DNA of 32,995 nucleotides from contig JAKQPD010000024.1 in NCBI GenBank assembly GCA_029564935.1, positions 1 through 32,995 on the forward strand, written 5' to 3'. The translations under genes and the position numbers were made by a program. Shown here one piece after another: positions 27,619 through 32,995 of the stretch. This DNA comes from Bacteroidota bacterium (GTDB lineage Bacteria > Bacteroidota > Bacteroidia > Bacteroidales > VadinHA17). The notes under the pieces were generated by a model, which was not told the DNA's origin, did not search any database, and saw nothing but the letters and a program-made list of their open reading frames with translations. Within the stretch, counting starts at the first letter, position 1. Every line of letters begins with the position of its first letter.

Positions 27619-27736
27619 ATGCAAGCGTGGGGAAAAAGCAAGGGCAGCCGGTACAACTTAAAATCAAATCAACAATACCGGCTGTTTATATACCCTTGCT
27701 TTTTTACTGAGGATCGGCCAGTGCGGAGCTTGCATA
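27619..27736. repeat. Long nested stem-loop upstream of the AbrB-like gene
   Basis: Three complementary pairs are nested: ATGCAAGC (27619-27626) with GCTTGCAT (27729-27736); AAAAAGCAAGGG (27633-27644) with CCCTTGCTTTTT (27693-27704); and CAGCCGGTA (27645-27653) with TACCGGCTG (27676-27684). An eight-base bulge separates the last two on the right side. The T-rich end resembles a terminator. The 202-codon open frame that covers this region is not a credible protein over its first 143 codons. Confidence 0.7.
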
Positions 27737-27859
27737 CCTTTGCTTTGTTTTTTTGCGGTTTTGGTTCCGGGTCCCGGCGGGGAGGGAGTGCGGCTATTTG
27801 CCCCGATCCATCGGGGCCGAAGTACATAATGCCAGTAATAGGCAGCCGAAACACTGCGT

Positions 27860-27884
27860 CCGCCGTAGCTTTTAGCGAAGGCGG
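27860..27884. repeat. Hairpin related to the 38-bp repeats
   Basis: CCGCC and GGCGG enclose GTAGCTTTTAGCGAA. The three repeats at 3274-3387 have CCACC and GGTGG around GAAGCTTAAGCGAA, so both are forms of one hairpin family with paired changes in the stem. A further short hairpin (CCCCGAT / ATCGGGG, about 27801-27816) lies close by. Apart from these I see no gene between 27737 and 27999. Confidence 0.6.
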
Positions 27885-27999
27885 GCCGCTAATGATCGTA
27901 TATACACAAAAACAAAAACCGGCATGTGCTGCAAGTGCATCGGCCACAAAAACCATGAAAAAAATAAATGCAGAAGGGGCGGCAGCGGGGAGGCCTTGG

Positions 28000-28035
28000 A
28001 TCTATGTAGGAAACTACGTATCTTACTACGTAGAT
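28000..28035. promoter_or_regulatory. Likely operator of the AbrB-like gene
   Basis: ATCTATGTAG (28000-28009) and CTACGTAGAT (28026-28035) are inverted with one mismatch, and a third ACTACGTA lies between them at 28013-28020. The block ends 12 bases before the ATG of the small AbrB-like gene. Proteins of that family commonly bind such palindromes in their own promoter, so autoregulation is likely. Confidence 0.6.
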
Positions 28036-28047
28036 AAAACTAAAGCC

Positions 28048-28227
28048 ATGGCACTTAAGAATAAAGCTGACAGGAAGGTACGAAGCCTTACCAAAATAGC
28101 AGGAGGCACAAGCTATGCGGTGACAATCCCGATTGAGTACATCCGGGAGCTGAAATGGAGAGGCAAACAAAAGCTCGAGGTAAAGCTTTACCAGGACAGG
28201 ATCATAATCAGGGACTGGAAACCATGA
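28048..28227 (+). CDS. AbrB/MazE-type small DNA-binding protein
   Basis: The 59-residue protein contains 'KVRSLTKIAGGTSYAVTIPI' and 'EYIRELKWRGKQKLEVKLYQ' and ends 'RIIIRDWKP'. This is the swapped-hairpin AbrB/MazE/SpoVT fold, in which two copies form one DNA-binding barrel. The start at 28048 is chosen because the domain begins ten residues later and the upstream part of the open frame consists of inverted repeats. A three-part TACGTA operator lies just ahead. No toxin gene follows, so it is either a solitary regulator or an orphan antitoxin. Confidence 0.75.
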   Translation: MALKNKADRKVRSLTKIAGGTSYAVTIPIEYIRELKWRGKQKLEVKLYQDRIIIRDWKP

Positions 28228-28267
28228 ACCTTTTTCTTTTTAACTGAAACAGATCTTGTTCAATAAA

Positions 28268-28371
28268 AAAAAAAAGCTCTATCTTTAGTATCAGAACGTT
28301 CTTTGAATAACACCTGTTTTTGGAGTTCCTGAAGCCTTTTTTAATGTTGTTTTTAAGGAGTAGACTAGCAG
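28268..28371 (+). repeat. Leader repeat, copy A, before displaced RHS tip 3
   Basis: This 104-base stretch matches 32434-32537 at roughly 80% by eye. Shared words are CTATCTTTA, ATCAGAACGTTCTTTGAAT, GGAGTTCC, ATGTTGTTTTT and GGAGTAGACTAGCAG. Both copies run straight into the RHS-core codons GAT TAC GG. In both, TAG stands in the tip's reading frame two codons before GAT, so the tip cannot be translated from upstream. AGAACGTTCT inside it is palindromic. Confidence 0.8.
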
Positions 28372-29121
28372 GATTACGGGGCGAGATTTTATGATCCGCA
28401 AATTGGGAGGTGGAATGTGATAGATCCAAAAGCAGAAGAAAGCAGAAGATGGAGCCCATATAATTATGCTGTTGATAATCCTATACGGTTTATAGATCCA
28501 GATGGTATGAAATGGAAACCATGGCAAACCGAAAAAAACAATTTTATAAGATATCAAGGGGGCGAGAATGACCAATCAAATTGGACTAAAGCTCACAATA
28601 CTTTAATGTCCAATAAAACTTATTCGGCAGTTTAGAATGATGTTGAAAGTAAGCCGGAGACATATGACATTAAACAAGTTTATTTAGCTAATTACAATAC
28701 CAGCGGGGATGTTATCAATGGACAATACTCCCCAGATGATAATACTATCAATTTAAGATGCAATGTTCCTGAAACCAGTATGGGTGAGACTTTATTTGAG
28801 GAAGTATTTCATGCTGGACAGGATGCTTCTGGTTCGAAAAATACAAAAATCGAAAATGAAGTTGAAGCAAAATTTGCTTCGGTCGTTTCTGGTGTTGGGA
28901 AAGATGAGTTTAGCATTCAAAAAAACGCTGGAGGGATTATTGATATGCTAAAAAGTGGTAAAAATGTGGATGCAAAAACAATAAGTAAGTATAAGGATGG
29001 GATCAATATGATTTATAATGCTGTGGCAGACCGATATAGTAATTTAGGGTGGTCAAAAAGTGATATGAAATTTGATGCTAACAAGTTTTTAAGTTACTTA
29101 AATACTGTGGTTAATAAATGA
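28372..29121 (+). pseudogene. Displaced RHS tip CT3 with an internal amber stop
   Basis: The frame begins '[14 protein letters not shown]', continues '[18 protein letters not shown]' and a tip of about 205 residues. TAG at 28633-28635 interrupts it, perhaps from TGG (Trp); the same frame then runs on to the stop at 29121. The tip contains 'GETLFEEVFHAGQD' and then 'KIENEVEAKFAS', laid out like the HExxH and downstream acidic segment of CT2 but with Glu for the first His. There is no start codon or RHS body, and the leader supplies an in-frame stop, so this is a silent, now damaged cassette. Confidence 0.78.
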
Positions 29122-29828
29122 AGAATTACGTCATATACTTATTAATAATAATTATTACTACTCTTGGTTGTTCCTCAAATAAAACCACATTAAAGGAGCA
29201 AAAGTGGAAAGAAACCGAAGCAAAATTGAAAGAAGTTAGATGTTCCAGAGACCGACTGATTGCTAATGATGAGCTTAAGAGAGGAAATGTCATTGCTTAC
29301 TTTGATGATATTGAGGCTAATCTTTTTACAGAGTATCAATATTATTTATTCAAAAAGTACAATATCATTTGTCGAGCAGACGATGTCCATTATTTTGAGT
29401 GTCAGAAGTCAATAATGGACAGTGTAATTTTTATGAAATATGGTAGGGATTTTTATAGTAGAATTAAAAGTGAGATAACATCCTTTTTCAATAATAGGAA
29501 CGATAATTACACTCCAGAAGGGTATTATTTTACACGCGGTTCGTCAAATTATTTGGGAGGATTAGATTCTTTATATTCGTATGTAGATAAGATGCTGCCA
29601 AATGTTAATGAGTGCAATATTGATACAGTATTTATTAGAGATGCTGAGGTCTTGCTTTATGTAGATACTACCGGCTACATCAAAGATGCTGTAATGAAAA
29701 AAAGAATATGTAAAGATATGGATGAAAAAATTGTTAAAGCTTTTAAGAGTTTACCTGGGAGATTTGATATTCGTATCATAGGCAATAAAAAGCACCCAGT
29801 TATTGAAGAAGTGTATTTGAAATGGTAA
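29118..29828 (+). CDS. Candidate immunity lipoprotein for CT3
   Basis: The 236-residue protein starts in an ATGA overlap with the tip stop. The N-terminus 'IYLLIIIITTLGC' is a lipoprotein signal with Cys18. The last ~60 residues ('EVLLYVDTTGYIKDAVMKKR', 'IVKAFKSLPG') have the look of a TonB C-terminal-like fold, with low certainty. The rest is unrecognised. It is still intact although its toxin tip is broken, as expected if immunity outlives the toxin. A terminator follows 34 bases downstream. Confidence 0.58.
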   Translation: MKNYVIYLLIIIITTLGCSSNKTTLKEQKWKETEAKLKEVRCSRDRLIANDELKRGNVIAYFDDIEANLFTEYQYYLFKKYNIICRADDVHYFECQKSIMDSVIFMKYGRDFYSRIKSEITSFFNNRNDNYTPEGYYFTRGSSNYLGGLDSLYSYVDKMLPNVNECNIDTVFIRDAEVLLYVDTTGYIKDAVMKKRICKDMDEKIVKAFKSLPGRFDIRIIGNKKHPVIEEVYLKW

Positions 29829-30180
29829 AGATTAAAGAGTATATTCTTATTCTATGAGAACAAAAACCCGGCTTAGTTCCGGGTTTTGTGTTCCTATCCC
29901 AGGGATCTTTAATTGGATCCCAATACTCAACACAATAATGAGTCAGATCAGACATTAAATTGGATTTAGCTTCTTTGAAATAGCGCCCTGGATCCTTAAG
30001 CGGTTTAATTTTAAAATTTTTAAACTCCCTTTCCTTTGTGAGCGTCACGAAATGGAGTGCTTTATTTGTTTTCCTGCTTGGATTTTTGGATTTAAGAAAC
30101 TTGATAATGTTGTTGGCGATGTTCTTTTCGGAATACTTCAGGTTAAACAGATCAATGTAATATTGCTTAAGAGTGTTCAT
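29800..30180 (-). CDS. Small lysine-rich protein of unknown function, end uncertain
   Basis: The 126-residue frame starts 29 bp after the broken XRE gene on the same strand. The first ~95 residues look coding ('YYIDLFNLKYSEKNIANNII', 'YFKEAKSNLMSDLTHYCVEY'), rich in Lys and Asn. The last 30 residues are read through the terminator hairpin and into the 3' end of the immunity gene on the other strand, so the natural stop may have been lost. No family is recognised. It holds the place that the XRE gene at 25864-26229 has in cassette 2. Confidence 0.4.
   Translation of the reverse strand: MNTLKQYYIDLFNLKYSEKNIANNIIKFLKSKNPSRKTNKALHFVTLTKEREFKNFKIKPLKDPGRYFKEAKSNLMSDLTHYCVEYWDPIKDPWDRNTKPGTKPGFCSHRIRIYSLIFTISNTLLQ
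29863..29887. terminator. Bidirectional terminator after the CT3 immunity gene
   Basis: AAAACCCGG (29863-29871) pairs with CCGGGTTTT (29879-29887) around the loop CTTAGTT. The flanks AGAACA and TGTTC(C) extend the pairing imperfectly. The stem is the same as at 25836-25860 in cassette 2, showing that this part of the cassette is copied too. Confidence 0.82.
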
Positions 30181-30209
30181 TAGGAATCTGCTCTATAGTT
30201 TTATTACTG

Positions 30210-30557
30210 CTACAACGCCACTTGTTTAATCTTATCCTTGGTAATAAAAGCATCCAGAAATATCTTAACCACAGACTTCTTCTCCTCGGTCATCTTCTCG
30301 ATCATTTTAAACTGATTTAACAACTCCTTATCTGTAAGTGAGCTGTTAGCCAGATCATCAGTAGTCCCGTTAATCAGGTAGTCTGATGTAACTTCCAGGG
30401 CATTGGCCAGTTTAGCCAGGATATCGCCTGAAGGCTGTGCCCCTTTTTCCTCATATCTCCCGATCTGTGAGTAATATACGTTAATCTCCCTTGCCAGGTC
30501 GCTCTTGAAATACCCTTGCTATATGCGTGCTTTCTTAAGCCTGGCACTGAAACTCAT
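30210..30557 (-). pseudogene. XRE-type regulator with amber stop at codon 13
   Basis: From ATG at 30557 the frame reads 'MSFSARLKKARI', then TAG, then continues for 102 codons: 'QGYFKSDLAREINVYYSQIG', 'RYEEKGAQPSGDILAKLANA', 'LEVTSDYLINGTTDD', and the tail 'LLNQFKMIEKMTEEKKSVVK'. It is a normal XRE regulator apart from the single stop inside helix 1. It is the most complete of the regulator copies in the island and shows what the two loose tails (23808, 26230) once belonged to. Re-initiation further in would lose the HTH. Confidence 0.8.
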
Positions 30558-30591
30558 ATTTGCGAAAATAACTTATTAACAACGCAAATAT
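30556..30591 (-). promoter_or_regulatory. Inverted repeat at the start of the XRE pseudogene
   Basis: ATATTTGCG (30556-30564) and CGCAAATAT (30583-30591) are perfect inverted copies with an 18-base gap, and ACGCATAACGCACG continues the theme. The block overlaps the ATG of the regulator, as expected for an autoregulatory operator. Confidence 0.5.
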
Positions 30592-30636
30592 ACGCATAAC
30601 GCACGTTTAAAGAGCTACCTGCAGAAACGAGACTGC

Positions 30637-30849
30637 ATGAGTAATAATCCTGCTGATGGACGGTACCTGAGGTCCCGGACAAAAAACATCCCTACAGGCA
30701 TGTTAACCGATGCTGAGTTAAAGCGATATGATCTAAGGATAGTTCAGTACATGACCGGTCACAAGCGGATCAGCTCAACGGAGCGATACCAGGTGGGATA
30801 TCTTGAGGATCTGCAGGAGTCGATAAATAAGTGTCATCCACTGGTATAA
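30637..30849 (+). pseudogene. C-terminal remnant of a tyrosine recombinase
   Basis: The 70-residue frame contains 'DLRIVQYMTGHKRISSTERY', the end of the catalytic domain of tyrosine recombinases with the GH and the Tyr nucleophile, then 'YLEDLQESINKCHPLV'. The arm-binding and core-binding domains and the first catalytic Arg are missing, so it cannot work. It has the same tail and position as 26504-26602. Confidence 0.78.
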
Positions 30850-30853
30850 ATAT

Positions 30854-30876
30854 GGTGGTCGCAATTTGCGACCACC
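30854..30876. promoter_or_regulatory. Perfect TCGCAATTTGCGA palindrome before the Fic gene
   Basis: The 11-base arms GGTGGTCGCAA and TTGCGACCACC flank a single T, without mismatch. It starts five bases after the recombinase-fragment stop, just like the copy at 26606-26628. Confidence 0.8.
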
Positions 30877-30885
30877 AATCTTGAA

Positions 30886-30952
30886 ATCACAAATTGTGAT
30901 ATCCAATAAGAATTATAATCAGACATATACAGACTTGATAACGCAAATTGCG
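30886..30952. promoter_or_regulatory. Two further palindromes of the same family
   Basis: ATCACAAATTGTGAT (30886-30900) and CGCAAATTGCG (30942-30952) share the core C-R-C-AAATTG-Y-G with the palindrome at 30854. Together there are three sites in 100 bases upstream of the Fic gene, which suggests cooperative binding by one regulator. Confidence 0.6.
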
Positions 30953-31026
30953 ACATCATCTTGAGCTTCCACTTTGGAATATCAAGGATAAAATATTTTC
31001 AATTAATAAAAAAGAATACTTTTGTT

Positions 31027-32130
31027 ATGGATAAATATGGATACGTTATGGATATATCCAAAAACATGCAGACAAAACTGAGCTTCGACAGCCAGGTATA
31101 CCAGCAGTTAAGTCAGCAGCTCAGCATACTGGATACTTATAAGGGTATTTGGAAAGCCAAAGAGAACCTGCAGGGTCAGTACCTTAAGGAGCTCAGGAAG
31201 ATAGCAACAATAGAGAGCACAGGATCTTCAACACGTATTGAGGGAGCTAAGCTCACGGACCAGGAGGTGGAAAAGTTACTTGCATCGTTAAAGATTACCC
31301 GTTTTGAATCCAGAGATCAGCAGGAGGTAGTTGGATATTATGATGCTCTTGCAACCATCCTGGATAACTATGCTGATATTGAATTAACAGAACGTTACAT
31401 CCATCAGCTGCATGGCATACTGTTAAAACACAGTGAAAAGGACCAGTCGCACAGGGGGAAATATAAAACAACCATTAACAAGGTTGTAGCGAATTATCCG
31501 GATGGTACCCAGAGAGTGATTTTTGATACCACACCACCTCATTTAACACCATTGGAGATGCAACAGCTCCTGAAGTGGTTGCATGAGAGGCTGGATAAAC
31601 GGGATATGCATCCATTGGTTATCACTGCCGGCTTTGTATATGAGTTCTTATCGATCCACCCATACAAAGATGGTAATGGGCGCCTATCCAGGCTGCTTAC
31701 CACATTGTTATTGATGAAGCTGGATTATCAGTTCATCCAGTATGTCTCTTTTGAGAATGTTATTGAATCCAGGAAGGAAGAATACTACCAGGTACTGGTT
31801 GCAGGGCAAAAGGATCGTTATAAAGACAATGAAAGGATCCATGCCTGGGTGCTGTTTTTTATGCAGAGTCTGATCACATTAACAGAAAGACTGGAGACCA
31901 AGTACGAAACCTACAGTAAGCTCAAGACAGCGCTGAACAAACGTCAGCAGGAGGTACTTGATTATATTGGAGCGCATGAACCGGCCCAGATAGGTGATAT
32001 AGAAGAAGCTTTGAACCAGTACTCACGGAATACTCTAAAGAAAGATCTTGCTTTCCTGGTAAGAGAAGGGTTATTACTAAAAACCGGAGACCGTAAAGGT
32101 ACAAGGTATCACAAAGCTGTGAAACAATGA
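31027..32130 (+). CDS. Fic-domain AMP-transferase-like protein, class II autoinhibited
   Basis: The active-site motif 'HPYKDGNGRLSR' (His at about residue 211) is the intact Fic HPFx[D/E]GNGR motif, used to transfer AMP from ATP to a protein hydroxyl. An N-terminal inhibitory helix 'STRIEG' matches (S/T)xxxE(G/N), so the enzyme should be self-inhibited (class II). A winged-helix-like domain ('QAQIGDIEEAL' region, 'YSRNTLKKDLAFLVREGLL') ends the protein. Start choice is uncertain: ATG 31027 or 31048; a TACTTTTG box at 31017-31024 would favour 31048. TTG at 30961 is less likely. It holds the cargo position of cassette 3. Confidence 0.9.
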   Translation: MDKYGYVMDISKNMQTKLSFDSQVYQQLSQQLSILDTYKGIWKAKENLQGQYLKELRKIATIESTGSSTRIEGAKLTDQEVEKLLASLKITRFESRDQQEVVGYYDALATILDNYADIELTERYIHQLHGILLKHSEKDQSHRGKYKTTINKVVANYPDGTQRVIFDTTPPHLTPLEMQQLLKWLHERLDKRDMHPLVITAGFVYEFLSIHPYKDGNGRLSRLLTTLLLMKLDYQFIQYVSFENVIESRKEEYYQVLVAGQKDRYKDNERIHAWVLFFMQSLITLTERLETKYETYSKLKTALNKRQQEVLDYIGAHEPAQIGDIEEALNQYSRNTLKKDLAFLVREGLLLKTGDRKGTRYHKAVKQ

Positions 32131-32196
32131 CAGCCATCCAATAATAACAAGATCCACGCAGCCTGCCCGCCCCACCGCACACGCACCAGGCACAAC

Positions 32197-32245
32197 CGGT
32201 TTTGTTTTAAAGAAAGAATTGATATTTAGCGGAAAAACAAAACCG
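32197..32245. repeat. Inverted repeat in the gene-free stretch 32131-32433
   Basis: CGGTTTTGTTTT (32197-32208) and AAAACAAAACCG (32234-32245) form a perfect 12-bp stem with a 25-base loop. It follows a GC-rich string GCAGCCTGCCCGCCCC, as the nested repeats after ORF6N follow GCAGCCCACCCGCCC (27236-27250). No gene is visible in the stretch. Confidence 0.7.
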
Positions 32246-32433
32246 CGAAGAGCCGTCTGCACCCCCTGGCGATGGTATAAAGCACCCCGCCTTAGTATTG
32301 GCCGGATATCAGTGAAAGTAGCAGAAGTAAACACTAAAGAGGGCACTTGCTGAACTGCTCACGCTTGCGACAGCTCCCGACTCTCATCTTTTTCTTTTAT
32401 TTGAAAAGTACCTGAGGTTATCTCAATTAATAG

Positions 32434-32537
32434 AAAAAAAGCGCTATCTTTAAGATCAGAACGTTCTTTGAATGAATGCTATCCGGAGGAGTTCCAGTAA
32501 CTTTTTTACATGTTGTTTTTTGGGAGTAGACTAGCAG
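32434..32537 (+). repeat. Leader repeat, copy B, before displaced RHS tip 4
   Basis: This is the second copy of the 104-base leader described at 28268-28371, sharing AGAACGTTCTTTGAAT, GGAGTTCC, ATGTTGTTTTT and GGAGTAGACTAGCAG. It also ends TAG CAG and then GAT TAC GG of the tip. Confidence 0.8.
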
Positions 32538-32720
32538 GATTACGGAGCGAGGTTCTACGATCCTCAGATAGGTCGGTGGCCTACCCCAGACTCATTCTCT
32601 GAAGATGGAGGTCAGGAAAGTTGGACTCAATACCATAATGTTTTCAATAATCCGATTAAGAATACTGATCCTGATTGGAAAAGCCGGTTACATCCCCCAC
32701 ATTGCGCCGGAAAATTTTAG
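32538..32720 (+). pseudogene. Displaced RHS core stub 4, degenerate
   Basis: Sixty codons encode '[20 protein letters not shown]', 'SWTQYHNVFNNPIKNTDPDW', then about a dozen unrelated residues and TAG. The core end belongs to a different sub-type from tips 1-3 ('NNPIKNTDPD' in place of 'NPIR.IDPDG'). The expected Gly after DPD is replaced by Trp, and no toxin domain follows in this frame. A short open tail in another frame to 32799 may be a shifted relic. Nothing recognisable lies between 32721 and 32836. Confidence 0.7.
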
Positions 32721-32836
32721 ATTTCAATATTTATTTATAGATCATAAGGTTTACACTAATTTTTGGCAGTCAATTAGTACCGGCGAGAAGTGGCCATAGC
32801 CATTGGTGTTTGCATTTATGCCACTGAACAGGATCC

Positions 32837-32995
32837 TTAAAGATTCTCCCTCCCCGTAACAATCTCCGATACCTGCCTGATCAGATCCATCATATATTCA
32901 CCCATATCGGGACCAAACCAGCCCATCAGACCTGGTTCATAGCCGCCAAGATAGAAATAACGACCTGGTACTATATACCCGACATAACTGCCATT
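32837..32995 (-). CDS. C-terminal end of a protein, ceramidase-like character
   Basis: Fifty-two codons from the window edge to TAA encode 'NGSYVGYIVPGRYFYLGGYE', 'PGLMGWFGPDMGEYMMDLIR' and a short helical end. 'N..YVGYIVP' and the following 'GP..G' are laid out like the end of the ceramidase-like protein at 6053-7606 ('GYIIPKSQWD', 'SLGPETAGIL'), so it may be another member of that family. The evidence is thin. It probably marks the end of the RHS island. Confidence 0.45.
   Translation of the reverse strand, partial: NGSYVGYIVPGRYFYLGGYEPGLMGWFGPDMGEYMMDLIRQVSEIVTGRENL

Noticed and set aside
27590..27661. Short basic peptide gene of 23 codons
   Set aside because: It is too short to judge, has no recognisable relatives, and runs into the arm of a large stem-loop.
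27619..28047. The upstream 143 codons of a 202-codon open frame joined to the AbrB-like gene
   Set aside because: This part consists of inverted repeats and low-complexity DNA, has no protein character, and overlaps equally long frames on the other strand.
28633..30521. Amber codon reassignment, because both tip 3 and the XRE gene at 30210 are split by TAG
   Set aside because: TAG is used as a normal terminator by clear genes here (for example at 799 and 25832), and the two genes are in a decaying region, so ordinary mutation suffices.

Overview
The window comes from a Bacteroidota genome, probably an environmental Bacteroidales or Marinilabiliales-type lineage. The evidence is a SusC/SusD pair, a type IX secretion (T9SS) C-terminal sorting domain, a TTTG / TAnnTTTG promoter, lipoproteins, and Bacteroidota-style RHS genes. 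All product names come from reading motifs and overall protein character. No database search was possible.

Left half (1-15000), ordinary chromosomal content: the 3' end of a PQQ-like beta-propeller gene; tRNA-Asn(GTT) on the minus strand; a PfkB sugar/nucleoside kinase overlapping an exported CotH-like protein; a minus-strand pair made of a CrtI-type desaturase and a squalene/phytoene synthase homologue; a membrane-anchored ceramidase-like hydrolase; a membrane-anchored alpha/beta-hydrolase; and a minus-strand operon of PKD lipoprotein, SusC and SusD. Two short intergenic tandem repeats (3 x 38 bp and 5 x 14 bp) sit beside these genes.

Right half (15150-32995), an RHS polymorphic-toxin island: a promoter and a striking 26-bp palindrome precede a T9SS-exported protein and two large RHS-type genes. 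The second RHS gene carries the RHS core and toxin tip CT1, now split by a one-base deletion. Downstream lie three further displaced RHS tips. Each begins at the same core codons (GAT TAC GG...) and lacks the body of the gene. Tips 2 and 3, like CT1, are followed by an exported or lipoprotein gene that overlaps the toxin stop by ATGA and is the candidate immunity gene.

Cassettes 2 and 3 then continue with the same series: bidirectional terminator, minus-strand XRE-type regulator (often broken), C-terminal fragment of a tyrosine recombinase, TCGCAAATTGCGA-type palindrome, cargo gene (ORF6N in one, Fic in the other), inverted-repeat spacer, and a roughly 105-bp leader that introduces the next tip. 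A complete HepT/MntA toxin-antitoxin module sits at the equivalent place between cassettes 1 and 2, and an AbrB-like gene with its own operator lies before cassette 3. The leader ends with an in-frame TAG two codons before the core homology in both copies, so those tips look silent until recombined onto the intact RHS gene.

The repeated modular structure is the most interesting feature of the window. It looks like an archive of toxin-tip/immunity cassettes built by repeated integration or duplication, with remnants of the recombinase and regulator kept in each unit. Pseudogenization is widespread: one frameshift, two amber stops, several truncations.
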